64,000 bases of DNA from Henckelia pumila (taxonomy: Eukaryota > Streptophyta > Magnoliopsida > Lamiales > Gesneriaceae): contig NC_133120.1 in the NCBI RefSeq assembly GCF_033568475.1, positions 92,026,151 through 92,090,150 on the forward strand, written 5' to 3'. Shown one piece after another: positions 1 to 11,653 of the stretch. The translations under genes were made by a program, and so were the position numbers. The notes beneath the pieces are model-generated. The model worked only from the letters and a program-made list of their open reading frames with translations. It made no database searches and had not been told where the DNA came from. The stretch's first letter is position 1; each line of letters begins with the position of its first letter.

Positions 1-2429
1 AATCCTGCGGAAAGGTGACACTCTCAGAAATACTTTCTCCCCAACATCGAACTGCAAAGGCCTACGCTTGGTGTTAGCATAGCTGGCCTGACGATCCTGT
101 GCAGCCTTAATCCGTTTCTTGATCTGATCGACAATGTCGATTGCCTGCTGGATTAATTCTGGTCCCTCAGCCTGTCTCTCCCCCATTTCTTCCCAGAAAA
201 GTGGAGTACGACAACGTCGCCCGTACAACGCCTCAAAAGGTGCCATACCTATGCTAGTATGGTAACTGTTGTTGTACGCGAACTCAATCAACGGCAAATG
301 ATCCTGCCAGGCTGAACCAAAATCCATAACGCACGCTCGAAGCATATCCTCCAATGTACGGATAGTGCGCTCTGACTAACCATCGGTCTCCGGATGATAG
401 GCAGTACTCAAACTGAGAGTAGTACCCATCGCACGCTGAACACTCCCCCAGAACCTAGAAGTAAACCTAGGGTCTCGATCGCTGACAATGCTCACAGGCA
501 CTCCATGAAGTCGAACGATCTCCTGAACATACATACGAGCCATACGATCCACATTGTACTCTCGGCTATAAGCAATGAAATGCGCTGACTTGGTGAGTCG
601 GTCGACCACAACCCAGACAGCATCACAATTCCTCGGGGATAATGGCAAATGGGTTACAAAGTCCATTGTGATAAACTCTCATTTCCATTCAGGAATAGGC
701 AAACTGTGAAGCAATCCTCCAGGTCGTCGGTGTTCTGACTTGACCTGTTGACACACCAAACATCTCAAAACAAACTGATAAACACTGCGTTTCATTCCCT
801 TCCACTAGAAACGAGTACGTAGATCCTTGTACATCTTGTTGCTCCCAGGATGAATACTCAACTTAGTGCGATGCGCCTGAGACAAAATCTCCTCTCGCAA
901 CTCTTCATCCTGCGGAATCACAAGCCTACCAGACAAACACAGAAAACCATCTGACTGATAATGAAATCCAGACGAGCTACCCTCGTTAGCTAGACGAGCT
1001 AAACGCTGGGTCTTTGAATCAGACATCTGAGCATCTCGAATCCGTGAATACAAGGCTGGCTCAGATAATATCGCAAACATCTGGATACTCTGCATACCTT
1101 TCTTATGCTTGAAGGTATAACCTGAAGTACAACAGTCACTGATCGCACTGGACATCGAACAAGTCTGAAGTGCGGATAGTCGTACCTTGCGACTCAAGGC
1201 ATCAGCGGTGAGATTAGCAGCTCCCGGATGGTACTTAATCTCGCAATCATAGTCCTTAAGCAAATCCATCCAACGTCTCTGCCTCATGTTCAACTCCGCC
1301 TGAGTGAACAAATACTTGAGACTCTTATGGTCGGTGAAGATCTCAAATTTCTCGCCATACAGATAATGACGCCAGATCTTCAAAGCGAACACAATGGCTG
1401 CCAATTCCAAATCATGGACTGGGTAGTTGTCCTCGTGAAGCTTCAGCTGTCTAGAAGCGTATGCGATCACATGCCCATTCTGAGTCAGGACACAACCTAA
1501 CCCCTGAAGAGAAGCATCCGTGTAAACTACATACCCTCCAGATCCTGACGATAATGCCAACACTGGCGCAGAAGTCAACCGTCGTCGAAGCTCACATAAA
1601 TTCTCCTCACACTCGGAGGACCACTCGAAATCCACACCCTTGCGGGTAATCTGCGTCAACGGTCGAGCTAACTGAGAGAAGTTCAGAATGAAGCGACGAT
1701 AATACCCTGCTAGACCCAGAAAACTACGGATCTCAGCAACTGTCGTCGGACGCGACCAATTAAGTACCGCTTCAATCTTGCTTGGATCAACAGAAATCCT
1801 CTCCCTGGATATGATATGGCCAAGAAAGACCACTCTATCCATCCAGAACTCACACTTGCTCAGCTTGGCGTACAACTGCTCATCTCGAAGAGTCTGCAGT
1901 ACCAACCGCAAGTGAGAAACATGCTTTTTTGTATTACGCGAATACACTAAGATGTCGTCAATGAAGACCACAACAAACTTGTCCAAATACTCCCTGAAGA
2001 CGCGGTTCATAAAATCCATGAATATAGCCGACGCATTAGTCAAACCAAATGGCATCACTAGGAACTCGTAATGCCCATAGCGAGTACGGAATGCAGTCTT
2101 GGCTACGTCCTGATCAACTGATGATACCCAGATCTCAAGTCAATCTTGGAGTAAACTGACGTGCCCTGCAGCTGATCGAACAAGTCATCGATACGAGGCA
2201 ACGGATACTTGTTCTTCACAGTGACTCGATTCAGCTGCCGATAGTCAATGCACAGCCGCATCGACCCATCCTTCTTCTTCACGAAGAGAACAGGAGCTCC
2301 CCAAGGAGATACACTAGGACGAATGTACCCCTTGTCCAAAAGATCCTGTAGCTGATTCTTCAACTCACGCATCTCTGACGGAGCCAGACGATACGGTGCT
2401 CCAGAAATAGGCGAAGTTCCCGGCATCAA
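1..2429 (-). pseudogene. Gypsy pol: RT, RNase H, integrase (broken, partial)
   Basis: Bases 2103-2429 encode the RT N-terminal part (VKKKDGS, then DLRSGYHQL). After a frameshift near 2100, bases 805-2058 carry RT with the catalytic F-I-D-D motif, RNase H (YTDAS start) and the integrase zinc-binding region. Bases 376-666 hold the integrase core (DRLTKSAHF, SDRDPRF). Frames at 805-2058 and 376-666 agree, separated by nonsense codons near 805 and 675. Another in-frame TAG lies near 376, and recognisable integrase sequence continues to base 1. It copies RNA to DNA and integrates it in intact relatives; this copy cannot make a full protein. Confidence 0.92.
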
Positions 2430-2431
2430 CT

Positions 2432-4033
2432 CTATGCCAAACTCGACTTCCCTAGCAGGAGGAAAACCCGGAATCTCATCAGGAAAACATCTGGGAATTC
2501 ATCCACAACAGGAATACTCTCTATCCCGATGCTCTCAGTGGACAAATCAACTGCATAGATAAGGTAGCCTTCCCCGCCAGACTCTAGAGCTCGACAGGCT
2601 CTCAAAGCTGATACTAAAGGCATCGGGGGTCGCGCTCCCTCACCATAGAAAAACCAGCTCTCACTCCCCTCCGGATGAAAGCGTACTAATCTCTGATAGC
2701 AGTCTACTGAAGCTCGATAGGTAGTCAACATATCTATTTCCAAAATGCAATCAAAGTCATCCATCGCCAGGACCATGAGATTCGCTAACAGAATGTTCCC
2801 TTCAAACTCTAAAGGGCAACCCATCACTAGATTCTTAGCCAAAGCATATTGACCCGTCGGAGTAGAAACAGACATCACTACGTCTAGTGCAATGCATGGT
2901 AACTTATGCCTCTTAACAAAACGTGCAGAAATGAAGGAATGAGATGCACCAGTGTCAATAAGTACAAGAGCAGGTATACCATAAAGCAGAAATGTACCTG
3001 CGATGACTTTCTCATTCTCCTCCACAGCCTGATCATGTCTCAGGCCAAACACCTGGCCAGAAGCTCGTGGCCTCAAATGAGAACTCCCAGCAGACTGTCC
3101 CTGCGACCTCTGCTGAACGGTGGCCTGAGAACCCGATCCTGAACCTGAACCAGAACCGCCTCCCCCAGACAATGGACAATCCCTCCGGATATGACCAGTC
3201 TCTCCACAACGGAAACAAGCTCCAGAAGCTCTACGGCACTTGTCGGATGGATGGTTCTTTCCACAGTGATCACACTTGTCCTTCTTACCATAACGGACAA
3301 CACCTCCAGAACCAGAGGAAGAAGAAGATCCAGACTTCTTGAAAGTTTGGGCACGGGGACCCAAAGAACTAGCAGGCCTCGACTGAGGGAAAGACCTGTT
3401 CCGCCGAATGCTGTCCTCCGCCTGGTGACAACGGCTCACCAAACCCTCGTAGGACATGTCGTCGCCAACCGCCACACGGTCATGGATCTCAGGGTTAAGT
3501 CCCTGAAGGAACAGATTATACTTCATCTCTGAGCTATCAGCAATCTCGGGGCAATAGGATAGCAGATCAAAGAACCTCTGCTGATACTCATCGATAGACA
3601 TGGCTCCCTGTCGCAGACTCAGTAGCTCGCCTGCCTTCGACTGACGGAGTGCAGGAGAAAAATACCGCTTTTGGAAAGCTGTGCGGAACTCGGCCCAGGT
3701 GGCCACTCCTCTCGCCGCAACAAAAGGTGCAGAAGTAAACCTCCACCACCTGCGCGCACGCCCATCCAGAAGATAGCCCAGGGTCTCCACCTTCTGCTTC
3801 TCGGTGCATTGGAAAGTCTGAAAAGTCGTCTCCATGCGGTCTAACCAGTTCTCCGCATCCTCCGGAGACTCACCTCCAACTAAGGGCTTAGGACCCATAG
3901 CTAAGAATCGACGCACAGTGAAACGCTCGTCGTCATGATGACGATGACGCCGTTCTCGATGAGGCTCCCGGTCGGCATCACCCCAACGCCCACCAACACT
4001 GCCATGAGAACTCCGGTCGTCATGATTTGCCAT
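2432..4033 (-). pseudogene. Gypsy gag-protease ORF (533 aa as read)
   Basis: This encodes the capsid-nucleocapsid protein and the start of the polyprotein. A retrotransposon gag domain spans about residues 55-215. It is followed by two CCHC-type knuckles: a C-X2-C-X3-H-X4-C motif at 254-266 and a canonical one at 273-286. A Gly/Ser-rich linker follows, then the aspartic protease active site D-T-G-A at about 360-363. The reading frame leaves the family consensus just after residues EFPDVF, around base 2490, where a one-base loss in a T-run is likely; the remaining tail to 2432 is out-of-frame. The start at 4033 is the first ATG after the primer-binding site. Confidence 0.9.
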
Positions 4034-4082
4034 CTACAAAAATACCTCAAGATGAGACTAAATCCCAAGAATTCTTTTGCAT

Positions 4083-4094
4083 GCTTTGATACCA
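4083..4094 (-). other. Primer-binding site, tRNA-iMet type (gypsy)
   Basis: The minus strand reads TGGTATCAAAGC, one mismatch from TGGTATCAGAGC, which pairs with the 3' end of initiator methionine tRNA. It sits immediately inside the LTR and 50 bases upstream of the gag start at 4033, as expected for minus-strand DNA priming. Confidence 0.85.
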
Positions 4095-4849
4095 TAAATG
4101 TAGTGACCCTTACTCGGATCACCTACTAAACAGAGCTTAGGTATGCAATTAACTTAATTAAAACAGATATCAGAATTAAACTGCGGAAACCATAAACGTT
4201 ATACAATCCCAAGTAAAGGAATCTGTAATTTATCCAAATAATATACAACCAAATCGAATAGTTGTATAAACCCAAACAACAGTAATAAAACCTAAACGAA
4301 GCTCCAGCTGGCCAACCACTGACTAGCCCCTCCTGGATCCACCCTCCTCGTCCAATCGCAAACCTGCCCCATGGAATAGGGTGTCCAGAAAATACAGAGT
4401 ATGAGACGTGAGCATAAAACGCTCAGTACGAGAGTATGAGTATACATGCATGCAAAGTGAACTCCCTACAGACTCGAGGTCAAGGATCAGATAACAGAGA
4501 CAGACCGGGCTCTGGTATATAGCATGATGTGTCGTCGCTTCAGGAGGTGGCTCCCATACCGAGTACATGTGGATACACCGGACCCAAATCGATGGAAGTC
4601 CATCCACTAACAGGATAGGGTACAACCCTACTAATAGAAATCTCGAAGGAGATAACAGCAATATGCAAATGAATGCAGCATATTATCATGACATATAAAT
4701 CATGCAGTCACATAATACATGCATACTCAGTCAGGATATCTCGAACAGTACTTTCGTACCTAACACCGTAGTTTGAACTAAGCTGGAAGAAGACAACCCC
4801 AAACTGCCTTAGGTCCAAGCCCGACCCGACCCGGTCTCAAGACTGACCT

Positions 4850-4975
4850 GACCTGAACTGCTCCTGGTCAAGCCCCGACCTGAACTGCACCTGGTCAAGC
4901 CCCGACCTGAACTGCTCCTTGTCAAGCCCTGACCTGAACTACACCTGGTCAAGCCCCGAGCTACTCCTTCCCGAA
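4850..4975. repeat. Tandem repeat in LTR, ~28-bp unit
   Basis: Four to five imperfect copies of a unit containing 'gacctgaactgc' and 'ggtcaagcccc' lie head to tail. Copy-number change in this block would alter LTR length between family members. Confidence 0.7.
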
Positions 4976-5051
4976 CTCCCGAGCTACTCTTGGTCCGAGC
5001 AGAACTAAGAAGTGAGGTGGAATGGTGTAAAATGACCGAACCCTTGACTTC

Positions 5052-5059
5052 TATTTATA
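5052..5059 (-). promoter_or_regulatory. TATA box in gypsy LTR
   Basis: TATAAATA on the minus strand lies inside the LTR about 960 bases before its inner edge. Transcription would start near 5025 and run into gag. Assigned from motif and position only. Confidence 0.55.
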
Positions 5060-5219
5060 GAGGATGAGCCGGGACAGCTGTCCACCGAGTGCGTGACACC
5101 TGGCAGGACACTAATCGTGCTTTTGCTTCAGCCACGTGTTCACTCCCGACCTACCTACCATGTGCTCTTCTCATGACCGAACACTACCTTGGCTTTGCAC
5201 AACACTTTCTTGAGCACCC

Positions 5220-5480
5220 TAAGCCCCGACCCGAGCCACTCATGACCGACCCGAGCCCCAAGGGAAAGACCCGAGCTCAAACCAAACTCCACACACATAC
5301 ATGACCGAGCCCTAGCTCCCTGCCCGAGCCCTAGATCTATACCCGAGCACTAGCTCTATACCCGAGCCCTTGCTCTATGCCCGAGCCCTAGCTCTATACC
5401 CGAGCTCTTGTTGATCAACCATGACCGACTCGAGCTGCTCATGACTGACCCGAGCTGCTCATGACCGACCCGAGCTGCTC
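5220..5480. repeat. Second LTR tandem-repeat block, ~21-bp unit
   Basis: Repeated 'cccgagccctagctctata' type units (about 5310-5405) are followed by three copies of 'catgaccgacccgagctgct' type units (about 5420-5480). The period is about 21 bases. The block lies upstream of the LTR TATA box on the minus strand, so it occupies the enhancer region of U3. Confidence 0.7.
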
Positions 5481-5589
5481 ATTCATGTCATGTATTCTTT
5501 GACCTTGACTTGTGCTCTTGGTAACAAATATTTATTAGATTTAAACATAATTAACCATTAATCTTGTAAATTGGAACTGGGCTACTACA

Positions 5590-8166
5590 CTCATTAAATG
5601 AAACAATTGTATCAACCGAAGAAAGATTATTATAACGAGATGAAAAACCAGAGCCAACCAATTTTGAATCATGAAACAACCTAAATTTCCATTTCCAAAT
5701 GAGCAAGAGAAACCGAATTTGCCCAAAATAGAAATAAAAATTATTTCGCCTGAAAGTCGGTACAATAAATGTTTCATTCAGATTCAAATAAAACTCAGGT
5801 TTTAACAATAATCTAAAATTTTCAATTATTTCAACTTTAACTGTTTTGCCATTGTACACCGATGAATCTTTCATCATCATTTGAACTTTAGCAATAATAA
5901 TAATAACCCCGCATAGACACACTGATGATAGCACCAAAATTTATACATCATATGTTACATCAAAGATAAATTAACCTTAAAACAAACCAAATTTAGAAAC
6001 TTTATTTTCTTGAGCCTTTTAACTCTACAGAAGAAACAACTATTATTTTCCGATTAATTCGGTTTCTTTTGTTGTTTCTTTTGAAGTGCTATATCTGCAG
6101 CTTACTTTATCCTTAATCATTTATATTTATACCTCATTGAAAGTGAAGTTGTCAAGAACGTACAAAATTCACAATTTCATTCTTGACAACCATCAATTTC
6201 AATATTCTTAAGGTGATTATTAACTGTAGTTATATCTTTTCGACATATTGCCCTAATGATTACTAAATGCCTACCGTAATGATCATCAAACATGCAATTT
6301 AATTTATCATACCTTTCTATCTCCCTCCTTTCAAAAGAGGTACTCTAGTTCATAAAGGTATACTCGAATCAATCTTTATTGCAATATCTTTGATCATTAT
6401 TCCAAAAACTATCAAAATGTTTACTTTTCCATAACTTGAAGTAACGAGCATCTTTGAAAGTAAGAATAAATTTGATGTGGACAGTAAAACTAACAGAAAT
6501 ATTCAAATAATAAGTGAACAGAAAATTATCAATAAAGTAAATATGCTCACAAAAAATGCCCAAATAAGTAATATTAAATTCAAATAAAGGCAATCCCCAT
6601 CTCAAGATACCGGACACTCCATTAATATTCCATATTTGAACAAAATATTAACTTGTAAATGGTATCTTGGTGTAGTAATCAAATACTGATCATAATAACA
6701 TATCAAATAATAAATCTTCCTTTGGGCCGATTTATTATTCATATGTAAAACCAAATAATAATCACATATTTATTACCACAACTGCACATGTAATTTTGTT
6801 AAACAATAACCTTCCTTTGGGCCGATTAATTATTCACATAAGTTACATGTACAAAACTTTTTATATTCCAAAACAAATTAATTTCCACAATAGAGGTCAC
6901 TTTGGCGACATGTTGCTTCAATCAATTTATTTCAAAATATATATACCTTAACTATTCCTTTATTCAAATTTAATATCAAAGAAAATTGACCGTTTTCTTA
7001 AATAAAAAATAAATAAATTTTAAGTATTTTGGTCAACCATTGATCGTAAGATCAATGCCGACTGGCGGGCAAATCAGGCAATTTACTGGTCATGGGTGAT
7101 CTTTTCGGGTTAAATTCCCGTATATTCAAAAATTAACTGACCCATGTATATTGACCCGATAAACTTAATCCATATAAAATAATCAATTAATTCAAATAAT
7201 GCAAACCTCATAAGGGATACAGAAAATTGATAGTAAATAACATGTCAAATAATAATCTTCCTTTGGGCTGATTATTATTCACATGAAAACCGAATAACTA
7301 TCACAATTTTGCCCTTATATAAACACATTTGTAATCATATTAAATATTAATATTTTTTTGGGCCGATTAATACTCATAAAATTACATATACAAAACTTTT
7401 TATATTTCAAAATAAATTGATTTTAATCAACTCATTTTAAAATATATAAAATAACCTTATCATTATTTGAATAATTGAAAATTTAAACCTTTAAACCCAA
7501 AATAAAGATATTGGGTTTATAACCAAATTAAACTTTATCCAAAAATATGTGATGGGTTAGAAAAAATTTACCAAAAATTGAATATTTTCGTTTCCTTAAT
7601 TTAATTTAATTTTATTTATTTTTTTTGAATTTTCGAAAAATCAAAAATTGCCCAAAATAAAACAAACCCTAACCCATCTCCACGCCGCCACCGCCGCCGC
7701 CCATTCCCGGCAAAATTCCGACCGGACACTGGTAGAGCACAAGGCGGCGACCACGACTGCACCTTCGCCGGTCCTAATCGTAGCTTGATCGGCCGGAATT
7801 CGCTCTGAAATTTCGAAGCTCGCGACATTGATTGTCGAAGCTTTGGCTTCGAAATCCGGTGATTATGCGACGGAAACTGGCGAATTAATGGTTCTAAGTG
7901 AGGCGCCTGTATGTCTCCTACAAAACGCCTCATCCCCCGCCGCCCGAAAATGGATGTAGGTTGGCCGTTTTCAGGCGTTTTCCGGCGGCTCCAGAAACCC
8001 TAATCGGGAAATTCGAATTTTTTCTTTTTTTTTTTTAAATAAATCCGAAAATTAAAAAAAATATTTTGGACTGAAAAATTCGAATTTCATTCAAACACTG
8101 TAATTTTTTGTTTTCGATTAGACCAAATCGAATATAAACCGTATCTCAATGATTTAAACATGAATG
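5590..8166 (-). mobile_element. Internal region of a non-autonomous LTR element (probable)
   Basis: No gag or pol sequence is visible here. The region lies downstream (minus strand) of an LTR and primer-binding site at 8167-8637. It carries four copies of a motif like 'tttgggccgattaattattc' (about 6716, 6811, 7256, 7351), arranged as two pairs, so that roughly 6700-6980 resembles 7240-7460. A GC-rich island at about 7670-8000 is open on the minus strand for 105 codons (7616-7933) but resembles nothing I know. A LARD/TRIM-like derivative, cut on the left by the gypsy insertion, would explain this; no second LTR was found. Confidence 0.45.
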
Positions 8167-8178
8167 ACTCTGATACCA
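8167..8178 (-). other. Primer-binding site, tRNA-iMet type
   Basis: The minus strand reads TGGTATCAGAGT, an 11/12 match to the sequence complementary to initiator tRNA-Met. It lies two bases from the LTR at 8181. Confidence 0.65.
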
Positions 8179-8180
8179 TT

Positions 8181-8637
8181 TGTTAGAGAAAAATCCCTAT
8201 AAACTTAAACTCAGAATCATCATGCTAAATCATTAAGATTAAATACTGTAAACTTAAGCGAAAGCGTACCTTAATTCATAACAATTGATACCGATGTAGA
8301 TCTGCATGGTTTGGCCTTCCAGATCAACACGATTTGTCTTGAGAGTTCCTTCAGTTCTCTCACGCTCTCTAACTATCGATGAGAATAGAATAGATCAACG
8401 TCGTGTGATCTGGGGACCATAACCCTATATTTATATTTTGGGATTCTATTTAAGCCCATCAATCAAATAGAAAAGCCCACTAGTATCTACACATTAAAGG
8501 CCACATCATATTAGATACATTAAAGCCCAAATAAACCGAAACTTTATTTAGATCACTTTTATGGGCTAACTTTATTTGACAGTTCACAACACATAATCAT
8601 TTACATATAAGCTCAATGTTGGATTTAGGATCCAACA
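8181..8637 (-). repeat. LTR (457 bp) of a second retroelement
   Basis: The plus strand starts TGTTAGAG and ends GATCCAACA, so the minus strand runs from TGTTGG to CTAACA. A TATA box (8428-8435) lies within it, and a tRNA-iMet-like primer site follows two bases after its minus-strand end. No matching LTR was found between 5590 and 8166, so the other copy is lost or displaced. Confidence 0.65.
8428..8435 (-). promoter_or_regulatory. TATA box in second LTR
   Basis: TATAAATA on the minus strand, about 200 bases inside the LTR start. Supported by motif and position only. Confidence 0.4.
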
Positions 8638-9198
8638 TGTCTGTCTTTTCTTAGTATATCAATGCTCATCTAAAATTCTCTTAATTTATTGACGAAATTC
8701 GTTCATAATGTACCGAATTTTCCTCTCAAGCTTTGGAAAATGAACCTCCCTATTAAGAAAGTAAGATCTCAAGAATTTATATGAAAAAGTAATGTTTTTA
8801 ACATAAAAATAACACTTTTTTCTCGACCCATTTTGAATTGATCATCTATCTTGCGAAATTGAGTGTCATGGCCGCCTTGTAAATAAGTAAACAATATTTG
8901 AAGAATAGTTGGGCCTATTTTATCGGGCTAAGGGCCCAAGGATGAAATCAATTGACACAATCAATAGACACGTCACACTGGCACCCTATTTGCATGCTTC
9001 CCACAAACAAGAACACCAAAATATGTATAAGATAACATAGAAATGTACAAGTTTAACACAATCTTCAGTAAATACACGACGTGATTTTAACATCGGCATA
9101 AGAGCCTACGAACAATCTTTTTCCACACACAAGAAGACAGGCCACAAGGGGGAAAAAAAGAGAGAAAAAGAAAGAAATCAAGCTAATAATTAGTAATT
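8638..9198. other. Intergenic, 3' flank of the SAM-domain gene
   Basis: No coding potential or repeat structure was recognised. The last 100-200 bases before 9199 probably include the 3' UTR of the minus-strand gene. Confidence 0.5.
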
Positions 9199-9780
9199 TC
9201 AAGTTGGTTTCAAGTTTTGAAACATTGCATCCCACTTGATCTCTTCAACAACACAAGACCAATAGTCATCATAATCTTCACCCAATTCCTCATCATCCCT
9301 TTCAACATCTTGCAAATCTTTGTGCAGAGACTTGTCCGTTATCGAACTAGGCAAGAGCGGCGGCGCGGGGCATCTACCATTCATGATCAAAAGTGGAGCT
9401 TTGCTCATCTTATTAGACGCAATCAGCCTCTTGCTTCTCTTTGCCTTGGCATTCTTGTATGTTAAACTAGGCACGATGGCGAGGGCCGACTCATCACGAC
9501 ATGCCCAAGATTGAAAATTTGTCGAAAACGTGGACTTTTTTTGCTTGATCGCGATGAGTATCCTAGCCACGAGACGTGGGGTGCTTTCCTTTTCTTTTGT
9601 GACAAGTTTGAGGATTTCTAGTCTATGTTTTGCAATGGAAATCCCCATGCTTTGGAGGAAGTCATGGTTGAAGTAAAAAATGTCATCTTTTTCAAGCTCA
9701 TTTTGTGCGAAAGCCAAGGCGTATTCATAGACAAGAAAGGGGTCTAGGCTTGTCTTTGAAAGCCAAGAGAACCAATCCAT
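9199..9780 (-). CDS. SAM-domain protein, plant family, intronless (193 aa)
   Basis: The N-terminal 62 residues look like a sterile alpha motif: they begin DWFSWLSKTSL, and an F-L-x-S-M-G-I-x-x-x-x-H-R-L-E-I-L segment matches the SAM end helix. SAM domains mediate protein-protein or RNA contacts, and small plant proteins of this layout have no firmly known role. The middle is basic (KNAKAKRSKR), suggesting a possible nuclear localisation signal. The tail is acidic (DVERDDEELGEDYDDY) and ends with a Trp-containing segment. The ATG at 9780 gives the complete SAM start. A run of AT dinucleotides at 9871-9898 lies about 100 bases upstream and may act as the TATA region. Single exon. Confidence 0.85.
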   Translation of the reverse strand: MDWFSWLSKTSLDPFLVYEYALAFAQNELEKDDIFYFNHDFLQSMGISIAKHRLEILKLVTKEKESTPRLVARILIAIKQKKSTFSTNFQSWACRDESALAIVPSLTYKNAKAKRSKRLIASNKMSKAPLLIMNGRCPAPPLLPSSITDKSLHKDLQDVERDDEELGEDYDDYWSCVVEEIKWDAMFQNLKPT

Positions 9781-9870
9781 GGCCTAATTGATGGGGTTTG
9801 TGACTTGTGTGTGCCTTTGTAATATTGTGGGTATGCTTTAAAGTATGGAGTGGAAATTTGTGCACAACCA

Positions 9871-9898
9871 TATTATATATATATATATATATATATAT
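9871..9898. repeat. (AT)n microsatellite upstream of SAM gene
   Basis: About 12 AT dinucleotides lie 91-118 bases upstream of the ATG. They contain several overlapping TATA motifs on the minus strand. Confidence 0.8.
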
Positions 9899-11653
9899 CT
9901 CGATGTAGAGAATTGAACAAGACGGATTTGATAATTACATCCACTTTCTTTTTATCAAATTGCAATTTTGCTTTATGAGTGGGTGTTCGAATTTGGGAAA
10001 GGCCAAAAGGACAAAAGGAACAAAAGTTTTGGTGTTCAACCAATGTGTCTTTTTTTCTTTTTGGGGATTATTGATGACAATCATAACAGTGTGAGATAAA
10101 AGATTTGGGGATTTCAAGGCTAATACATGTTATTGTGATAAAACCATAGGGGAGATTTTTGGGGAACTAACTCTTAGTTATTTTAAAATATATCATGGTA
10201 AACTATCTTTCGCTATACATAAAGTTAAACAATTTATCGAATTTATCGATTATCGATATAAGAAGATGTTACTTTTAGCACAGGATTTTCTAGAGAATTT
10301 TGAAAACTTAAAAATAAAAAGGAGCCTTCTTGGTGTATGATTTGATTTGAGCACAAAGAACCCCATCAATCACGCTTTCCGAAGGCAGCAAATAATGCCA
10401 TTGATTTGGCCATTTTCATGGTAACGTTTTGGAAATGAAAACAAATAGTAGTAAACAAGTAGACCACGACTTTTGTTCTTGGGCCACAAATTTAGATGAC
10501 AATCAATTTCTTGTGAGCAATACAAAGTGCGTGGGCCCAACTAGATTCGCTGCACGCCGTCCACCTCCTTTCCTTCTCTCTCTCTCTCTTTTTTCCGAAA
10601 TATCTTTTTACTTATCTTAATCGTGATTTGTTATATTTTTTTTAATTCAAAGAACAGATATTTAATTATTGAAATATAGCACCACCATTCGTCCAAGGAT
10701 CTACAACACTTCCTGTAGCGTTGTCTCGTGTACAGTTTTTATTGACGTCAAAAATTATAATTATGATTTAGTTAAAAATTCAATTGAGATTATGTTACAA
10801 TTATTTTATAAAATTGAACCGTTAGATGATCTCATAATAATTTTTATAATTGAATTTGAGACACGTGGCTGGCAACTGATTATAGGTGGAACATGCATTA
10901 ACGCTGGAATTTCCCATCAAATTCAATTTATTGCTCTATTGAACCCATCTATTGGATTTTATTTTTTTTCTAAGGGAATATAAATTGAAATCAGATTAAC
11001 CAAATGGGTCGATATTCAAAAATCTTGCAATTTACTATATAGTATAAAGGGTTAATGAAAGAGTTTCCTGTTATATATGCAAAGCAACGGAATGGCAGAA
11101 CAAAAATATTGGCCTACGAATTCAGAGGGTCAATGAATTAACTTCCCCTACTTATATGAAGATTTGAGCAAAGCTTAGGTAGTGAAATTTTTGAAAATTT
11201 TGTCAAAAAAAAACTAATAAGTAGATTTCTCCCAAACACTACCTTAATAATGTAGCTTTCATGGAATTGTGATAGTTTAATCGTCCAGTACAATGAACAT
11301 CTCCTTCAGAGGAGGGTAATCAAATCATATTTATACCTGTTACTGAAACAAGAAATCAACTTTCTTGGCTCCTCAAACTTCATATACCTTGTCATTAGAG
11401 CTGTTACTTTGAGAACAATCTTTGGTTTTCGCGTCATGACTCACGACATTATGTTGAAATAACCAAAGTTTCTCATCTTCTTTCCTCGCTTTGAATAATC
11501 CAGCGAAAAGCTCTATTGCTGTATATCTTGAACAGACCAGATATCCTCGTGGCAGAAACAAAAACGTAGAGCATAGAGCATGTATCAGTAAACAATCGTT
11601 GTATTTCCGCAGAAGATGGTCCTTAAACAAAGCAGAAATCGAAAGGGAATGGG
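9899..11653. other. Intergenic region
   Basis: No protein family or structured repeat was recognised. Short open frames (10429-10620, 10669-10983) lack codon structure. About 11373-11653 is likely the 3' UTR of the transporter gene that ends at 11654. Confidence 0.5.

Larger units (their letters stand above)
1..5589 (-). mobile_element. Ty3/gypsy LTR retrotransposon, 5' LTR to integrase, cut by window edge
   Basis: Read on the minus strand, the order is 5' LTR (4099-5589), primer-binding site (4083-4094), gag with zinc knuckles and protease, reverse transcriptase, RNase H, zinc-binding region and integrase core. That order (RT before integrase) defines Ty3/gypsy. The integrase C-terminal part runs to base 1; any chromodomain and the 3' LTR lie outside the window. 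The copy is dead: at least two frameshifts (near 2490 and 2100) and several nonsense codons break the pol reading frame. The clade is probably a chromovirus (Tekay/Del-like), but this is only an impression from the RT and integrase sequence. Confidence 0.95.
4099..5589 (-). repeat. 5' LTR of the gypsy element (1491 bp)
   Basis: The plus-strand edges are TGTAGTGACCC at 4099 and GGGCTACTACA ending at 5589. They form an imperfect inverted terminal repeat with TG...CA ends. On the minus strand the LTR ends four bases before the primer-binding site. It contains a TATA box (5052-5059) and two blocks of short tandem repeats (about 4850-4975 and 5220-5480). The bases just outside 5589 (ctcat) are the candidate target duplication; its partner is off the window. 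Confidence 0.85.

Noticed and set aside
7616-7933. 105-codon ORF in a GC-rich island
   Set aside because: No family recognised; lies inside a probable non-autonomous retroelement and ends in low-complexity sequence.
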